This document shows positions 9,552 through 18,429 of a stretch of 64,000 nucleotides of DNA, piece by piece (within the stretch, counting starts at the first letter, position 1; each line of letters begins with the position of its first letter). This DNA is from JBGPTK01 sp963797765 (GTDB taxonomy: Bacteria > Acidobacteriota > Terriglobia > Acidiferrales > UBA7541), in assembly GCA_963797765.1 (NCBI GenBank), contig CAWCQU010000003.1, positions 1,798,001-1,862,000 on the forward strand, in the 5' to 3' direction. The notes beneath the pieces are model-generated. The model ran no database searches. It saw nothing but the letters and a program-made list of their open reading frames with translations, and had not been told where the DNA came from. The position numbers were made by a program, and so were the translations under genes.

Positions 9552-10427
9552 GTGAGAGACGCAATCAAGCAAAAGTACAGACCATTTGGATTGGCGCTGG
9601 TGGATTTTCTCGTGGCGCTGGCTCTTGTGTTCGCCGTGCAGACGCTGATTCATCATCGCGTTTCAGATACTGCGGGCCTCATCATCGTGGCCGGAGTAAT
9701 CTTCGCTTCCTATCTCGCTGGTTCGCGCTGGATCGAGGGACGCCGGCCACCCGAATTGGAATCCTCGCGAGGAATACCGGAAATGGCCGTGGGAGTCGGG
9801 ATGGGAGTCGCGCTGTTTGGCGCGGTGATGGCTTTGCTTTGGGCGTTTGGCGCATACCACCCTACGGGCTGGGGCACAGCGGCGGTGCTTTGCAGCGGAT
9901 TCTTGGTTGCGACGCTGGTGGCAATCGTTGAAGAGACAATCGTCCGGGGCTTCGTATTCCGGGTGATTCAGATCGCCAGTGGCACATGGGCCGCTGTGGC
10001 GATCTCCTCGGCACTATTCGGAGTGGCGCATGCGTTCAATCCTGGCGCCACAATTGCCAGTTCCATCGCAATCGCACTGGAGGCGGGGGTGCTGCTGGCA
10101 GCGGCTTATATTGTGACGGGGCGGCTGTGGCTTCCGATTGGACTCCATGCTGGCTGGAATTTTGCCGAGGGGTCCTTATTTGGGATGTCGGTGTCTGGAA
10201 ATGCGGCAAAACTTGCGTTGCTAACAGGGACTTTGACAGGCCCCGTAATTCTGACCGGAGGGGCCTTCGGACCGGAAGCTTCTGTGCTTGCTGTCATCGT
10301 ATGTCTCGCAGCCGCCGTGCTCCTCCTTTGGCGCGCTTCAAAAGAAGGATTGATCGTAAAACCGCTGGGCAGCCGAGGAAATCCGGGCCTACAAGAAATC
10401 CCATTTCGTGCTCCGGAAGCACAATAA
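9552..10427 (+). CDS. CPBP-family intramembrane metalloprotease (CAAX/Abi type)
   Basis: This is a 291-residue multi-pass membrane protein of the CPBP (type II CAAX prenyl endopeptidase-like) family. The three catalytic motifs are present in order: EETIVRGFVFR (EExxxR), FGVAHAFNP (FxxxH) and HAGWNF (HxxxN-type). About eight hydrophobic spans are seen. Bacterial members cleave peptides or proteins in the membrane, and some act in bacteriocin immunity or maturation, but no substrate is suggested by the neighbours. The start is a GTG at 9552 preceded by GGAGT. Confidence 0.87.
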   Translation: MRDAIKQKYRPFGLALVDFLVALALVFAVQTLIHHRVSDTAGLIIVAGVIFASYLAGSRWIEGRRPPELESSRGIPEMAVGVGMGVALFGAVMALLWAFGAYHPTGWGTAAVLCSGFLVATLVAIVEETIVRGFVFRVIQIASGTWAAVAISSALFGVAHAFNPGATIASSIAIALEAGVLLAAAYIVTGRLWLPIGLHAGWNFAEGSLFGMSVSGNAAKLALLTGTLTGPVILTGGAFGPEASVLAVIVCLAAAVLLLWRASKEGLIVKPLGSRGNPGLQEIPFRAPEAQ

Positions 10428-10578
10428 AACATTCAGTATCAGACACATACATTCTGCTTTTGTAGCTTGCCAGATAACATGTTGCCGCTAGTCGGACGAC
10501 CTGGCGAACTGCTGGCACTGTTGCCATTTTCGCCTCGCAGCACTGCGCCGGGCTTGTATTAGTACTATTACCATGAGA

Positions 10579-10592
10579 AATTCAATTGAATT
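10579..10592. promoter_or_regulatory. 14-base perfect palindrome upstream of TPR-TonB gene
   Basis: AATTCAATTGAATT is a perfect palindrome 33 bases upstream of the ATG at 10626, in an AT-rich island in otherwise GC-rich DNA. Its position fits an operator or promoter element, but no regulator is known for it. Confidence 0.35.
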
Positions 10593-10625
10593 ACTCAAAA
10601 TTCATTAGTTTCGCCAGGGGGAAAT

Positions 10626-12041
10626 ATGCGTCTTCAGCCCTATATCGCCGTCTTTGTCCTGTTTTTCACCTCCACGGCATTGGCGCAAGCTCCGGCGGCC
10701 CCTTTGACTCGAGTGGAAATCCTTGGTTTGCACATCGCCGGGGTGACGAATGAAAATCTGGAACTGATGGTCCGGCAGCGTGGGATCACATTTCAGCCGG
10801 ATAGCGATTTTCTGGATGTTTTGCAGCGTACGGGAGCAGGCGAAGTCTTGATCGCGCGATTGCGGACAACCGAGCCTATCTCCACAAATTCGAAAGACGC
10901 CGTCGATATCAAGGATTCGGCCGTTTCTCCAGCTCTTTCGGCCTGCGGCAGCAGTTTTGCCGCAGGAGACTTACCGTCAGCGGAACGCGCTTGCCGCGCC
11001 GCGATGGAAGGAGACGTCAAGAATCCGATTTTGAGCCTGGCGTTGAGCAACGTTCTGGCGGCCCGTCAGCATTATGACGAGGCAGTCGCTCTGGCTTATC
11101 AGGCGGTTCCATTGGGTCCGCAGCTTTCCGCAACACACGTGGTGCTGGGCCGTGATCTGTGCAAAATCGGAAGGGCGGACGCTGCCGCGGCGGAATTTCG
11201 TGAGGCATTGCGGCTGAATCCCGATGACATCGATGCGCGCCTGGACCTTGACCAGTTATTTGGCGACAAAAAGAACGACACGGGAACCGGCCAGGAATCC
11301 ACCCAGGTGGCAAAGTTGCAGCCTGCTTCGAGCGCTGCTCACGAAGCATCGGCTCGCGTTGCGATGGTGCGTCGTGATTGGGACACCGGCGTGGATGAAT
11401 GGCGCGCGTATTTGCGGCAGGTTCCGGAATCCATCGACGGCCACGTTCAGCTTGGCATTTGCCTGGTGAAACTTGCGGAAAGGCTGGGAGCGGAGGCGCA
11501 GGACGCCACCCAGGCATTGCATGAGGCGGTGGATAATTTGCGCGAGACGGTTCAGATGAATGCGAAACTCGCCGAAGCCCACTTCTGGCTCACGCGTGCG
11601 TACACTCAACTTGGCAATTACGCGGCCGCAAGGCAGGAAATGCAAACGACTCTGAACCTCGATCCCGAGAATCCGGTTTATGCAAAGGCCTATACGCAGC
11701 TGGCACATAGCTGGGCTACTTCCCCTTTGCCGGAAGTGCCCGAAGATGTTCAAAAAACGTTACTCGTCCATAAGGTTGATCCTGTGTATCCCACACTGGC
11801 AGAGCGAACTGGCGTTCGCGGGACTGTACATTGCCGGGTGGTGGTTGCGATGAACGGCACCGTCAAAGAACTCCAAGTAATCTCTGGTCCACCGGTTCTG
11901 GTTAAGTCCGCTCTCGACGCAGCTCGTCAGTATGTGTATCAGACTACGATGCTGTATGGCGTGCCAGTCGAAGTGGAGACCACGATTAGTATCGCTTTCC
12001 CGCCCACGGGAACCCAAAGCCGTTCCACGGCTACTCGCTAG
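10626..12041 (+). CDS. Secreted TPR protein with C-terminal TonB-like domain
   Basis: This 471-residue protein starts with a signal peptide (cleavage after ALAQA). Residues ~100-370 contain TPR-type helical pairs (for example ALSNVLAARQHYDEAVALAYQAV and AEAHFWLTRAYTQLGNYAAARQEM). The last ~85 residues form a TonB C-terminal domain: VDPVYPTLAERTGVRGTVHCRV and LDAARQYVYQTTMLYGVPVEVETTISI. TonB C-domains contact TonB boxes of outer-membrane receptors, but this protein lacks the usual N-terminal membrane anchor, so it may be periplasmic. The ATG has a GGGGG-rich site seven bases upstream. It is convergent with the kinase gene. Confidence 0.85.
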   Translation: MRLQPYIAVFVLFFTSTALAQAPAAPLTRVEILGLHIAGVTNENLELMVRQRGITFQPDSDFLDVLQRTGAGEVLIARLRTTEPISTNSKDAVDIKDSAVSPALSACGSSFAAGDLPSAERACRAAMEGDVKNPILSLALSNVLAARQHYDEAVALAYQAVPLGPQLSATHVVLGRDLCKIGRADAAAAEFREALRLNPDDIDARLDLDQLFGDKKNDTGTGQESTQVAKLQPASSAAHEASARVAMVRRDWDTGVDEWRAYLRQVPESIDGHVQLGICLVKLAERLGAEAQDATQALHEAVDNLRETVQMNAKLAEAHFWLTRAYTQLGNYAAARQEMQTTLNLDPENPVYAKAYTQLAHSWATSPLPEVPEDVQKTLLVHKVDPVYPTLAERTGVRGTVHCRVVVAMNGTVKELQVISGPPVLVKSALDAARQYVYQTTMLYGVPVEVETTISIAFPPTGTQSRSTATR

Positions 12042-12073
12042 CGGATCAGTCAGTTTGAATAGTTTGAGCCGAA

Positions 12074-14359
12074 CTAGTGGGGGCCGGAGCCGGGAGGCGA
12101 TGAAGGCTTTTCCGGGTAGAGGCGCTCAAACTCCGGGTCTCCGTGCAGAATAGCAATATCCGGATCGCGGCGCGCCCACACCGCATCTTGAAAGCCAGCT
12201 TCCCAAGCCTTGCGCAATGCATCCAACGCTTCCGGTTTTCTTTTCAGGCTGCAGTAAACGCACGCTGCGTTGTAGAGTATCGAAGATTCGTTGGCTCGCA
12301 AAGTAACAGCCAGGTTGAGTTCGCGCACCGCGTCTTCCTCGCGCGCCGCTTCCGCATAATAGTAACCTAGCAAGACGCGTGCCCGCGCATCCTCCGGCAC
12401 ATGCTTCAAGTGATTTTCGAGCGCGGCGACAAATCGGTCGGCCATACTGCGCTTTGCTTCTTCCTTGTGCAATGCCCCGAGAGAATTCAGAATGGGCACA
12501 TAGACGTTGTAATCTTCTCCGCTCGCCTCGATGGCCGATTCGGCGACGTCCACAACTTCCTGGTAGCGACCAGCAGCAAACAGGGCGCGGCAAAGCATGT
12601 AATAGGCGCCTTCGCAGTCGCGCTTGCGTTCGATCGCTTTTTTCACCATCCGCACCGCTTCGTTGTGCAGTTCCGCGGCATACAGCACCCAGGCCTGGCT
12701 CACCTGCACTTCCGGCAAATCCCAGCGCAGAGCCACAGCCTTGCCGGAAGCCTCTCGCGCGCGTTCCACCCACAACTGATCTCGGCTGTAGTTGCAGTAA
12801 AACATGGCGCAGGCGTTGGCGCAGGCGGCATAGGCCAAGGCGAAGCTGGGGTCCAGCACCGCCGCGTTTTCGAACATTTGCAGCGCGAACTCAAGATCTT
12901 GGCGGGTTTGTCGCCGCGCGTAGCGCTTGCCGCGCAGGAAAAGATCGTAGGCCTGCAGGTTTTCCGTGGGCTTGACAGCCAGAGCCTCGAGCTCCTGCGG
13001 AGAGAGCGTCACGCGCAAGGCCTCGGCGATCTTGCGGGCCATTTCGTCCTGCACTTCGAAAACGTCTTTCATCTCCCGGTCGAAGCGTTCCGACCACAGC
13101 GGAAAATCGGTCTGAGTATCGATCAGCTGCGCGCTGATGCGCAGGCGCGCGCCCGCGCGGCGCAAAGTGCCGGTCAGCACGTAAGCCGCCCCTAGCTGTT
13201 GTCCAATCTGCGCCGGAGTCACCTGCTTGTCCCGGAAGGCCAGCACAGTGGGGCGGGAGAAGGTGTTCAGCCCGCGAATCTTGGAAAGCTCGGTAATCAC
13301 ATCCTCGGTGATGCCATCGCGCAGGTATTCGTCTTCTTTCGCTCCGCTCTGATTTTCGAAATAAAGCACGGCCACGGACTTTCTCGCCGGCACACTGGGA
13401 GCGGCAGCAACAGGCACATTTACCGTTTCACTCTTTTCAGCCGCCGGGCGGCGGTTCGAATCCAGGTCGCGCTTCAATCGTTTCAGGTCGGCCCGAAGTT
13501 CGGCGGCGGTCTGGTACCGCAGGTCAGCGTCTTTCTCGAGCGCCTTGCCGAAAATATTTTCCAGCGCCGCGGGCAATCGCGTATTCAACTTCGTCGCCGG
13601 AGTTGCTTCGGAATGCAGGATGCCGTCAAAAATTAACGCAACCGTCGAGCCGGAAAAGGGAACCATTCCCGTGGCCATCTCATACAGCACCACCCCAAGA
13701 GAAAACAAATCCGAACGAGGATCCAGTTCTTGTCCCCGCGCTTGTTCCGGCGACATGTACGCCACTGTCCCCACGGAACTCCCTGGGCTGGTAAGAAATT
13801 CGGCGCTCTCGATGTGCGTCTGCGTCTGCATCGCGGCATCAGCGGCAAACCCCGCCGCTGCTTGCCGTCGCGGCGCCAGCTTCGCCAAACCGAAATCCAA
13901 AATCTTCGCCTGTCCCCGAGTGACCAGAAAAATGTTGGCTGGTTTGATGTCGCGATGGACGATGCCTTTTGCGTGGGCCGCTTCAAGTCCATCGGCGATT
14001 TGTATGCCCGCATCCAGAAGTTCCGATACCGCCATCGGCTTCCCGGAGATGCGATGCTTCAGCGTCTGGCCTTCCAGCAGTTCCATGGCGATAAACGGGC
14101 GGCCTTCGAATTCTCCGATATCGTAAATCGTGCAGATGTTCGGATGATTGAGCGCGGAAGCAGCGCGCGCTTCGCGGCGGAACCGCTCGATCGCCTGTGA
14201 ATCTTGGGAAATGTCGTCGGGAAGGAATTTCAGTGCAACATTTCTGCCGAGGCGCGAATCCTTGGCCTTGTAGACCACACCCATGCCCCCGCCACCCAGT
14301 TTTTCGAGAACTTCGTAGTGGGAGATGTTGCGGCCGATAATCGAGGAACTATCCGGCAT
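12074..14359 (-). CDS. Serine/threonine protein kinase with FlgO/TolB-like and TPR regions
   Basis: This is a PknB-like cytoplasmic signalling kinase of ~761 residues. The kinase domain (first ~280 residues) shows the Gly-rich loop LGGGGMGVVYKA, the VALKFL lysine, HRDIKPANIF, DFGLAKL and the activation-segment end MSPEQARG. A Pro/Ala linker leads to a segment (VAVLYFENQSG...GITEDVITELSKI) like the sugar- or nucleotide-sensor region of adenylate-cyclase/FlgO proteins, then TPR repeats to the C-terminus. No transmembrane span is evident. The ATG at 14359 places the kinase fold right after the start; an upstream in-frame ATG at 14416 is possible. Targets are unknown. Confidence 0.92.
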   Translation of the reverse strand: MPDSSSIIGRNISHYEVLEKLGGGGMGVVYKAKDSRLGRNVALKFLPDDISQDSQAIERFRREARAASALNHPNICTIYDIGEFEGRPFIAMELLEGQTLKHRISGKPMAVSELLDAGIQIADGLEAAHAKGIVHRDIKPANIFLVTRGQAKILDFGLAKLAPRRQAAAGFAADAAMQTQTHIESAEFLTSPGSSVGTVAYMSPEQARGQELDPRSDLFSLGVVLYEMATGMVPFSGSTVALIFDGILHSEATPATKLNTRLPAALENIFGKALEKDADLRYQTAAELRADLKRLKRDLDSNRRPAAEKSETVNVPVAAAPSVPARKSVAVLYFENQSGAKEDEYLRDGITEDVITELSKIRGLNTFSRPTVLAFRDKQVTPAQIGQQLGAAYVLTGTLRRAGARLRISAQLIDTQTDFPLWSERFDREMKDVFEVQDEMARKIAEALRVTLSPQELEALAVKPTENLQAYDLFLRGKRYARRQTRQDLEFALQMFENAAVLDPSFALAYAACANACAMFYCNYSRDQLWVERAREASGKAVALRWDLPEVQVSQAWVLYAAELHNEAVRMVKKAIERKRDCEGAYYMLCRALFAAGRYQEVVDVAESAIEASGEDYNVYVPILNSLGALHKEEAKRSMADRFVAALENHLKHVPEDARARVLLGYYYAEAAREEDAVRELNLAVTLRANESSILYNAACVYCSLKRKPEALDALRKAWEAGFQDAVWARRDPDIAILHGDPEFERLYPEKPSSPPGSGPH

Positions 14360-14478
14360 CGGGCATGGAGTGTACCGCAGCACATCCACGCAGGCAAATG
14401 GTGCAGCATCGGCCAAGCCACGCCGCGCAGTTAACCCCTGATTTGTTTGCTCATCGAAAAGTGACCCACCAGAAATAT

Positions 14479-14700
14479 CTAGTGAACGTTTTGCTGGAGC
14501 GTCCAGTTGCCGGTGCCATTGCCATTCGGATTGGCGTTAATGTCATTGGTCTGAAGACGCTTTCCGGCCTCATTCACCCACGTATACCTGTAGGCGCTGG
14601 AATCCTTGCTGATCAGACCTGCATTAGGATCCAACCGTTTCTGCTGGTCCAGCGAGTAATCGCACCAATCATCCGCCGCGCGCTGATTCACACGGATCAC
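14479..14700 (-). CDS. Small hypothetical protein, possibly a gene remnant
   Basis: A 73-codon frame with a GTG start reads as a compositionally normal protein: it has a WCDYSLDQQ stretch, a YRYTWVNEAG segment and an Asn/Gly-rich end (NDINANPNGNG). The frame stays open a few codons further upstream. I do not recognise the family. Its normal amino-acid makeup, in a gap with no competing gene, suggests a real or recently decayed coding region. It could be the 3' end of a lost larger gene. Confidence 0.35.
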   Translation of the reverse strand: MIRVNQRAADDWCDYSLDQQKRLDPNAGLISKDSSAYRYTWVNEAGKRLQTNDINANPNGNGTGNWTLQQNVH

Positions 14701-14852
14701 TATCCTGTTTAGTTCTGATTGAGTTCAGCCGAACAGATCGGTTCTCTAAAGGAAGTATTGCCGGATCAACTTATTAGATGCTGTTGCGTCGACCTGTTGA
14801 GCCCGCACACTGTTCAGGAATCAGCGGAATGGCCGGCGGAGTTTTGTTCACC

Positions 14853-14881
14853 TTGACATTCTACCGGAACGCGTGTACCCT
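14853..14881 (+). promoter_or_regulatory. Sigma-70-type promoter of padR-ADOP operon (leaderless)
   Basis: TTGACA at 14853-14858 and TACCCT at 14876-14881 are separated by exactly 17 bases. The padR ATG starts at 14890, only eight bases after the -10 element, so transcription would begin at or within a base or two of the start codon. That predicts a leaderless mRNA. PadR often represses its own operon, so an operator overlapping this promoter is likely. Confidence 0.65.
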
Positions 14882-14889
14882 CACCTAGC

Positions 14890-15252
14890 ATGTCTACTAA
14901 AGAACAACGCGAACGCATCGAACTGCTGCAGGGAACTCTGGATTTGCTGATTCTCCGCACTCTGCTGCTGGGGCCGGCGCACGGCCACGCCATCGCCAAA
15001 GCGATCGAATTCAATTCCGACGACGTGTTGCAGGTTGAGCAGGGGTCGCTGTACCCGGCGTTGCATCGGCTGATCAAGCGGGGATGGATTTCGGTGGAAG
15101 AAGGCACGTCCGAGAACAATCGCCGGGCCAAGTTTTACCAGCTGACACCCAAGGGCCGGCGTCAACTGATGGTTGAAACCAACAAGTGGGACAAGCTGGC
15201 GGGAGCGATCGCTCGGATCCTACGTCCAGCCGAGCAGGAGGGTGAATCATGA
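14890..15252 (+). CDS. PadR-family transcriptional regulator
   Basis: This 120-residue protein is a short (PadR-s2-like) winged-helix repressor: LLQGTLDLLILRTLLLGPAHGHAIAKAI, then LQVEQGSLYPALHRLIKRGWI (recognition helix) and the wing with YQLTPKGRRQL. Its stop overlaps the start of the ADOP permease gene by four bases (ATGA), so the two are translationally coupled. In Acidobacteria such PadR proteins habitually sit before ADOP permeases and are thought to control them; the inducer is unknown. Confidence 0.93.
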   Translation: MSTKEQRERIELLQGTLDLLILRTLLLGPAHGHAIAKAIEFNSDDVLQVEQGSLYPALHRLIKRGWISVEEGTSENNRRAKFYQLTPKGRRQLMVETNKWDKLAGAIARILRPAEQEGES

Positions 15253-17864
15253 GTCGCCGCAAACGCATGCTGGAGAATCTCGACCAGGACATCCGAGACC
15301 ACATCGAGACCGAGACGCAAGACAACATCGACCGCGGGATGCCGCCGAAGGAAGCGCGCTACGCAGCGATCCGCAAATTCGGAAACGTGTCGCGCGTGAA
15401 GGAAGACACGCGCGAGGTGTGGAGCCTGGTTTGGCTGGAGCAATTGCTGCAGGATTTCCGTTTCGCTTTCCGCGTGCTCCGCAAAAGTCCCGGCTTTACG
15501 CTGAGCGCGGTGCTGATCCTGGCGCTCGGGATTTCCGCGAATGTCATTGTTTTCGGCGTCCTGCAGGCATTAGTCCTGCGCACACTGGATGTCCCTCATG
15601 GAGAACGGGTGATGGCGCTTCAGCCCAAAAGCGGCGGCCCTTTTCTTTCGTTTCCGGAAATGCGCGATGTGCGCGATGACGGTGCGGTGTTTTCAGCTGT
15701 AGCCGCCCTTGAATTGCAGGAATTTGGCTTGGAAGCCAACGGCGCCACCCGGCCGGTGTGGGGATACGAAGTGAGCGGGCAGTATTTCGAGGTCGTCGGT
15801 ATCCAGCCGTTTCTCGGACGTCTGCTGCAGCGCGCCGATGACGATCATCCAGGCGCCTCCGATGCAGCGGTGCTTTCCTGGCCGGCCTGGAAGAGCGATT
15901 TTGGCGGCGACCCAAACATCGTGGGAACGAAAGTCCGCATCGACAAGCACGCGTACACGATCGTCGGAGTGACGCCGGAAGGCTTCTACGGAACTGAAAA
16001 ATTCAGCCAACCGGATATTTTCATTCCGATGGCCAATGAAGCGTCGCTGGACGGAATCGACTGGCTTGAGACGCGGACCTACAAGAATCTCTTTGCCGTC
16101 GTGCGCATGAAGGACGGGGTCAGTTTGCCCCAGGTGCAGGCTGCATTGAACACGATCACTGCCCGCATTACCCGGCAATATCCGAAGGAAGAAGATGGGC
16201 TGGCACTGAAGGTGGCTCGGCCTGGACTGGTCGGTGACTTTATCGGCGGGCCGGTGCGAGGTTTTCTGGCTGGGGTGATGGGTCTGGCCGGAATTGTGCT
16301 GCTCGCCGCCTGCGCCAATCTTGGCAGCCTGTTCGCAGCGCGTACAGCAGACCGCACACGCGAGATTGCCATCCGTATGGCCATGGGATCGAGCCGCTGG
16401 CGAGTGCTCCGCCAAATCCTTGTGGAAGCCTTTGTGATTTCAATCTTTGGGGGCGCTTGCGCCTGTGTCCTATCGTGGATGGCTCTTTCCGGCCTGGCCA
16501 ACTGGCATCCACCCGGCAGATTCCCTTTCCAGTTCCACGTGCTGCCCCAGCCATCGTTGATCCTGATGGCGTTCCTGGTCTCGGTAATCGCCGGCGTTCT
16601 TTTTGGGATTATGCCCTTGAGGCAGATATTCAAGACCGATCCAAATGAGGCAATCAAAAGCGGCGGAAGCCAATCCTCCGCCGCAGGACGCCGCTGGGCC
16701 CTTCGCGATGTGCTGCTGGCGGCACAGATCGCCCTCTGCTGCGTCACCGTCACGGCTGCCTTTGTCTCGCTGCGCGGCCTGGGCAAAGCGCTGACCATGA
16801 ACCTGGGTTTCAACACGAAGAATGCTGTGCTGACGACATTTGATCTGAGCCGGGCCGGCTATACCGGCGATGCCGCCGATCATTTCCAGCGCCAGTTGCT
16901 GGAAAGAATCTCGCAGTTCCCTGGAGTGGAATCTGCAGGCTACGCGAACACCACGCCGCTCTCCTTCGAAGCATCGATGACTCATGTCTTCTCACAACAG
17001 AGCAGCGATTTCAGGTCTTCAAACAAAGCATTTGATACTTATTTCTACGAAGTCTCACCGGGATACTTGGCCGCCGCTGGAACACCCCTGCTCGAAGGAC
17101 GCGATGTCAGCTTTACCGACACGGCGAAGACGCCGCCGGTTGCGATTGTGAATCAGGAGTTCGCCCGGCGGCTCTTCCACACCGAGCACGCCCTGGGACG
17201 TTATTTCAAAAACCGCTCCGGAACGTCGATCCAGATCGTAGGCGTCATGGCGGACGGAAAATATTTTACGCTTAGTGAAGACCCCACTGCCGCGGTGTTC
17301 TACCCGATCTCGCAGAAAGCGGATCCATTAACTGCGCTTGTCGTCCGGACCCAGCGCGACACGGGCGACATGGTATCCTCCATTCGCAAAGTGATAAGCG
17401 ATCTGGATAGCGCCGTTCCTATTCGGCAATCCGGCACCTGGAACAGCCAGATCACCTTGAGTCTGTTTCCATCCCAGGTGGCTACAGTCGCACTCGGTAT
17501 TTTTGGCGCTTTCGGATTGCTGCTTTCGATCGCCGGCACATTCGGGCTCGCCTCTTATACGGTGAGCAAGCGCATGCGCGAGCTGAGTATTCGCGTGGCG
17601 CTGGGTGCGCAGGCGAAGCAAATTCTTTCGGCAGCGCTCGGGCGAATGCTGATCCTGCTCGGGAGCGGCTGTGTGGTCGGTCTTGTGCTCGGCGTGGCGG
17701 CGAGCCGGCTGCTTTCAGCCGTCGTCTACCAGGCCTCCGTGCAGGATCCTTTTGTGTTGGCCGCTGTTCTATTTACTATTGTGCTCACCGGAGCTCTTTC
17801 GGTCGTCGGTCCCGTGAGGCGCGTCCTGCACCTTGACCCGGCTTATCTGCTTCGCGAACAATAA
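15249..17864 (+). CDS. ADOP-type ABC permease (MacB/FtsX duplicated permease)
   Basis: This 871-residue membrane protein belongs to the acidobacterial duplicated orphan permeases. It has an N-terminal cytoplasmic prefix (~80 residues, RKRMLENLDQDIRDHIE), a first span at KSPGFTLSAVLILALGI, a MacB-like periplasmic domain and an FtsX-type three-span unit (~residues 335-470). A second periplasmic domain and a second FtsX unit end with GPVRRVLHLDPAYLLREQ. No ATPase gene adjoins it, hence orphan. Relatives export peptides, antibiotics or lipoproteins with a MacB-like ATPase, but the substrate here is unknown. It is regulated with padR as an operon. Confidence 0.93.
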   Translation: MSRRKRMLENLDQDIRDHIETETQDNIDRGMPPKEARYAAIRKFGNVSRVKEDTREVWSLVWLEQLLQDFRFAFRVLRKSPGFTLSAVLILALGISANVIVFGVLQALVLRTLDVPHGERVMALQPKSGGPFLSFPEMRDVRDDGAVFSAVAALELQEFGLEANGATRPVWGYEVSGQYFEVVGIQPFLGRLLQRADDDHPGASDAAVLSWPAWKSDFGGDPNIVGTKVRIDKHAYTIVGVTPEGFYGTEKFSQPDIFIPMANEASLDGIDWLETRTYKNLFAVVRMKDGVSLPQVQAALNTITARITRQYPKEEDGLALKVARPGLVGDFIGGPVRGFLAGVMGLAGIVLLAACANLGSLFAARTADRTREIAIRMAMGSSRWRVLRQILVEAFVISIFGGACACVLSWMALSGLANWHPPGRFPFQFHVLPQPSLILMAFLVSVIAGVLFGIMPLRQIFKTDPNEAIKSGGSQSSAAGRRWALRDVLLAAQIALCCVTVTAAFVSLRGLGKALTMNLGFNTKNAVLTTFDLSRAGYTGDAADHFQRQLLERISQFPGVESAGYANTTPLSFEASMTHVFSQQSSDFRSSNKAFDTYFYEVSPGYLAAAGTPLLEGRDVSFTDTAKTPPVAIVNQEFARRLFHTEHALGRYFKNRSGTSIQIVGVMADGKYFTLSEDPTAAVFYPISQKADPLTALVVRTQRDTGDMVSSIRKVISDLDSAVPIRQSGTWNSQITLSLFPSQVATVALGIFGAFGLLLSIAGTFGLASYTVSKRMRELSIRVALGAQAKQILSAALGRMLILLGSGCVVGLVLGVAASRLLSAVVYQASVQDPFVLAAVLFTIVLTGALSVVGPVRRVLHLDPAYLLREQ

Positions 17865-17891
17865 TTTTCAAGCCAGAATCAGAGAGGCTGT

Positions 17892-18083
17892 CGCAGCCCA
17901 TTCGGCCTGAAAAATGTTGCCAGAAACTGCACCTCGGCCATCTTCCTCGGCATGCGCTATCGCGAGGCCTTCGGCGAGCAGGAATCCATGTCGGTGATCG
18001 AACGCCTCAATGGCTCGATCGAGAGCGCCTCCAGCGATGTTATCCAGCCTCATCCGGATCTGAGCTACTTGCCGGCCAAGTAA
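17892..18083 (+). pseudogene. Possible 3' fragment of an unrecognised gene
   Basis: Just after the ADOP stop, one forward frame stays open to a TAA at 18081-18083 and reads like real protein (AIFLGMRYREAFGEQESM, then VIERLNGSIESASSDV). The only ATG (17952) would give 43 residues. No family is recognised. It borders a block of repeated, element-like DNA, so it may be the tail of a gene broken by rearrangement. Confidence 0.25.
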
Positions 18084-18110
18084 CGCGACCCGATCACCTG
18101 CCGGCTCCCG

Positions 18111-18227
18111 TCTGCCGGATTCATTCCTTTGTCTCTCGCGGGCATGGCGGATTTGTTTTTCGTCGCGCTCCCGAAATTCACTTAGTCACCTGAGCTATCT
18201 AGGCTAACTTCTCAACGCACTAATCGG
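18111..18227 (+). repeat. Imperfect ~117-base direct repeat, copy 1
   Basis: This segment is repeated at 18299-18416 with roughly 90% identity by eye. Shared landmarks are TCTGCCGGAT, TTTGTCTCTCGCGGGC, GGCGGATTTGTTTT, GAAATTCACTTA and CACCTGAGCTATC. It encodes nothing recognisable. The differences between copies suggest an old duplication. Confidence 0.8.
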
Positions 18228-18290
18228 AAACTGACCCGCTACCTCACCGTCCAAACTGAGTCACTACCCCCGTTTTCTTTCGCTGGTAAG
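18222..18290 (+). mobile_element. Candidate insertion-sequence end remnant
   Basis: The motif TCGGAAACTGACCCGCTACC, with CACTACCCCCGTTTTCTTTCGCT shortly after, recurs in condensed form at 20571-20610 on the other side of the MFS-tetR block, in the same orientation. Iterated end motifs of this kind occur in some insertion-sequence termini. No transposase gene is present, so this is at most a relic. Confidence 0.35.
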
Positions 18291-18298
18291 TCAGGGAA

Positions 18299-18416
18299 TC
18301 TGCCGGATTTCATTTCTTTGTCTCTCGCGGGCTTGGCGGATTTGTTTTCCGTTGCGCTCGCGAAATTCACTTAATCACCTGAGCTATCCAGGCTAACTTC
18401 TTGACGCACGAATTGG
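18299..18416 (+). repeat. Imperfect ~118-base direct repeat, copy 2
   Basis: This is the second copy of the repeat at 18111-18227, with one length difference and about ten substitutions. It ends immediately before the 3' end of the MFS gene at 18430. Confidence 0.8.
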
Positions 18417-18429
18417 CGCGCCCGGATGC

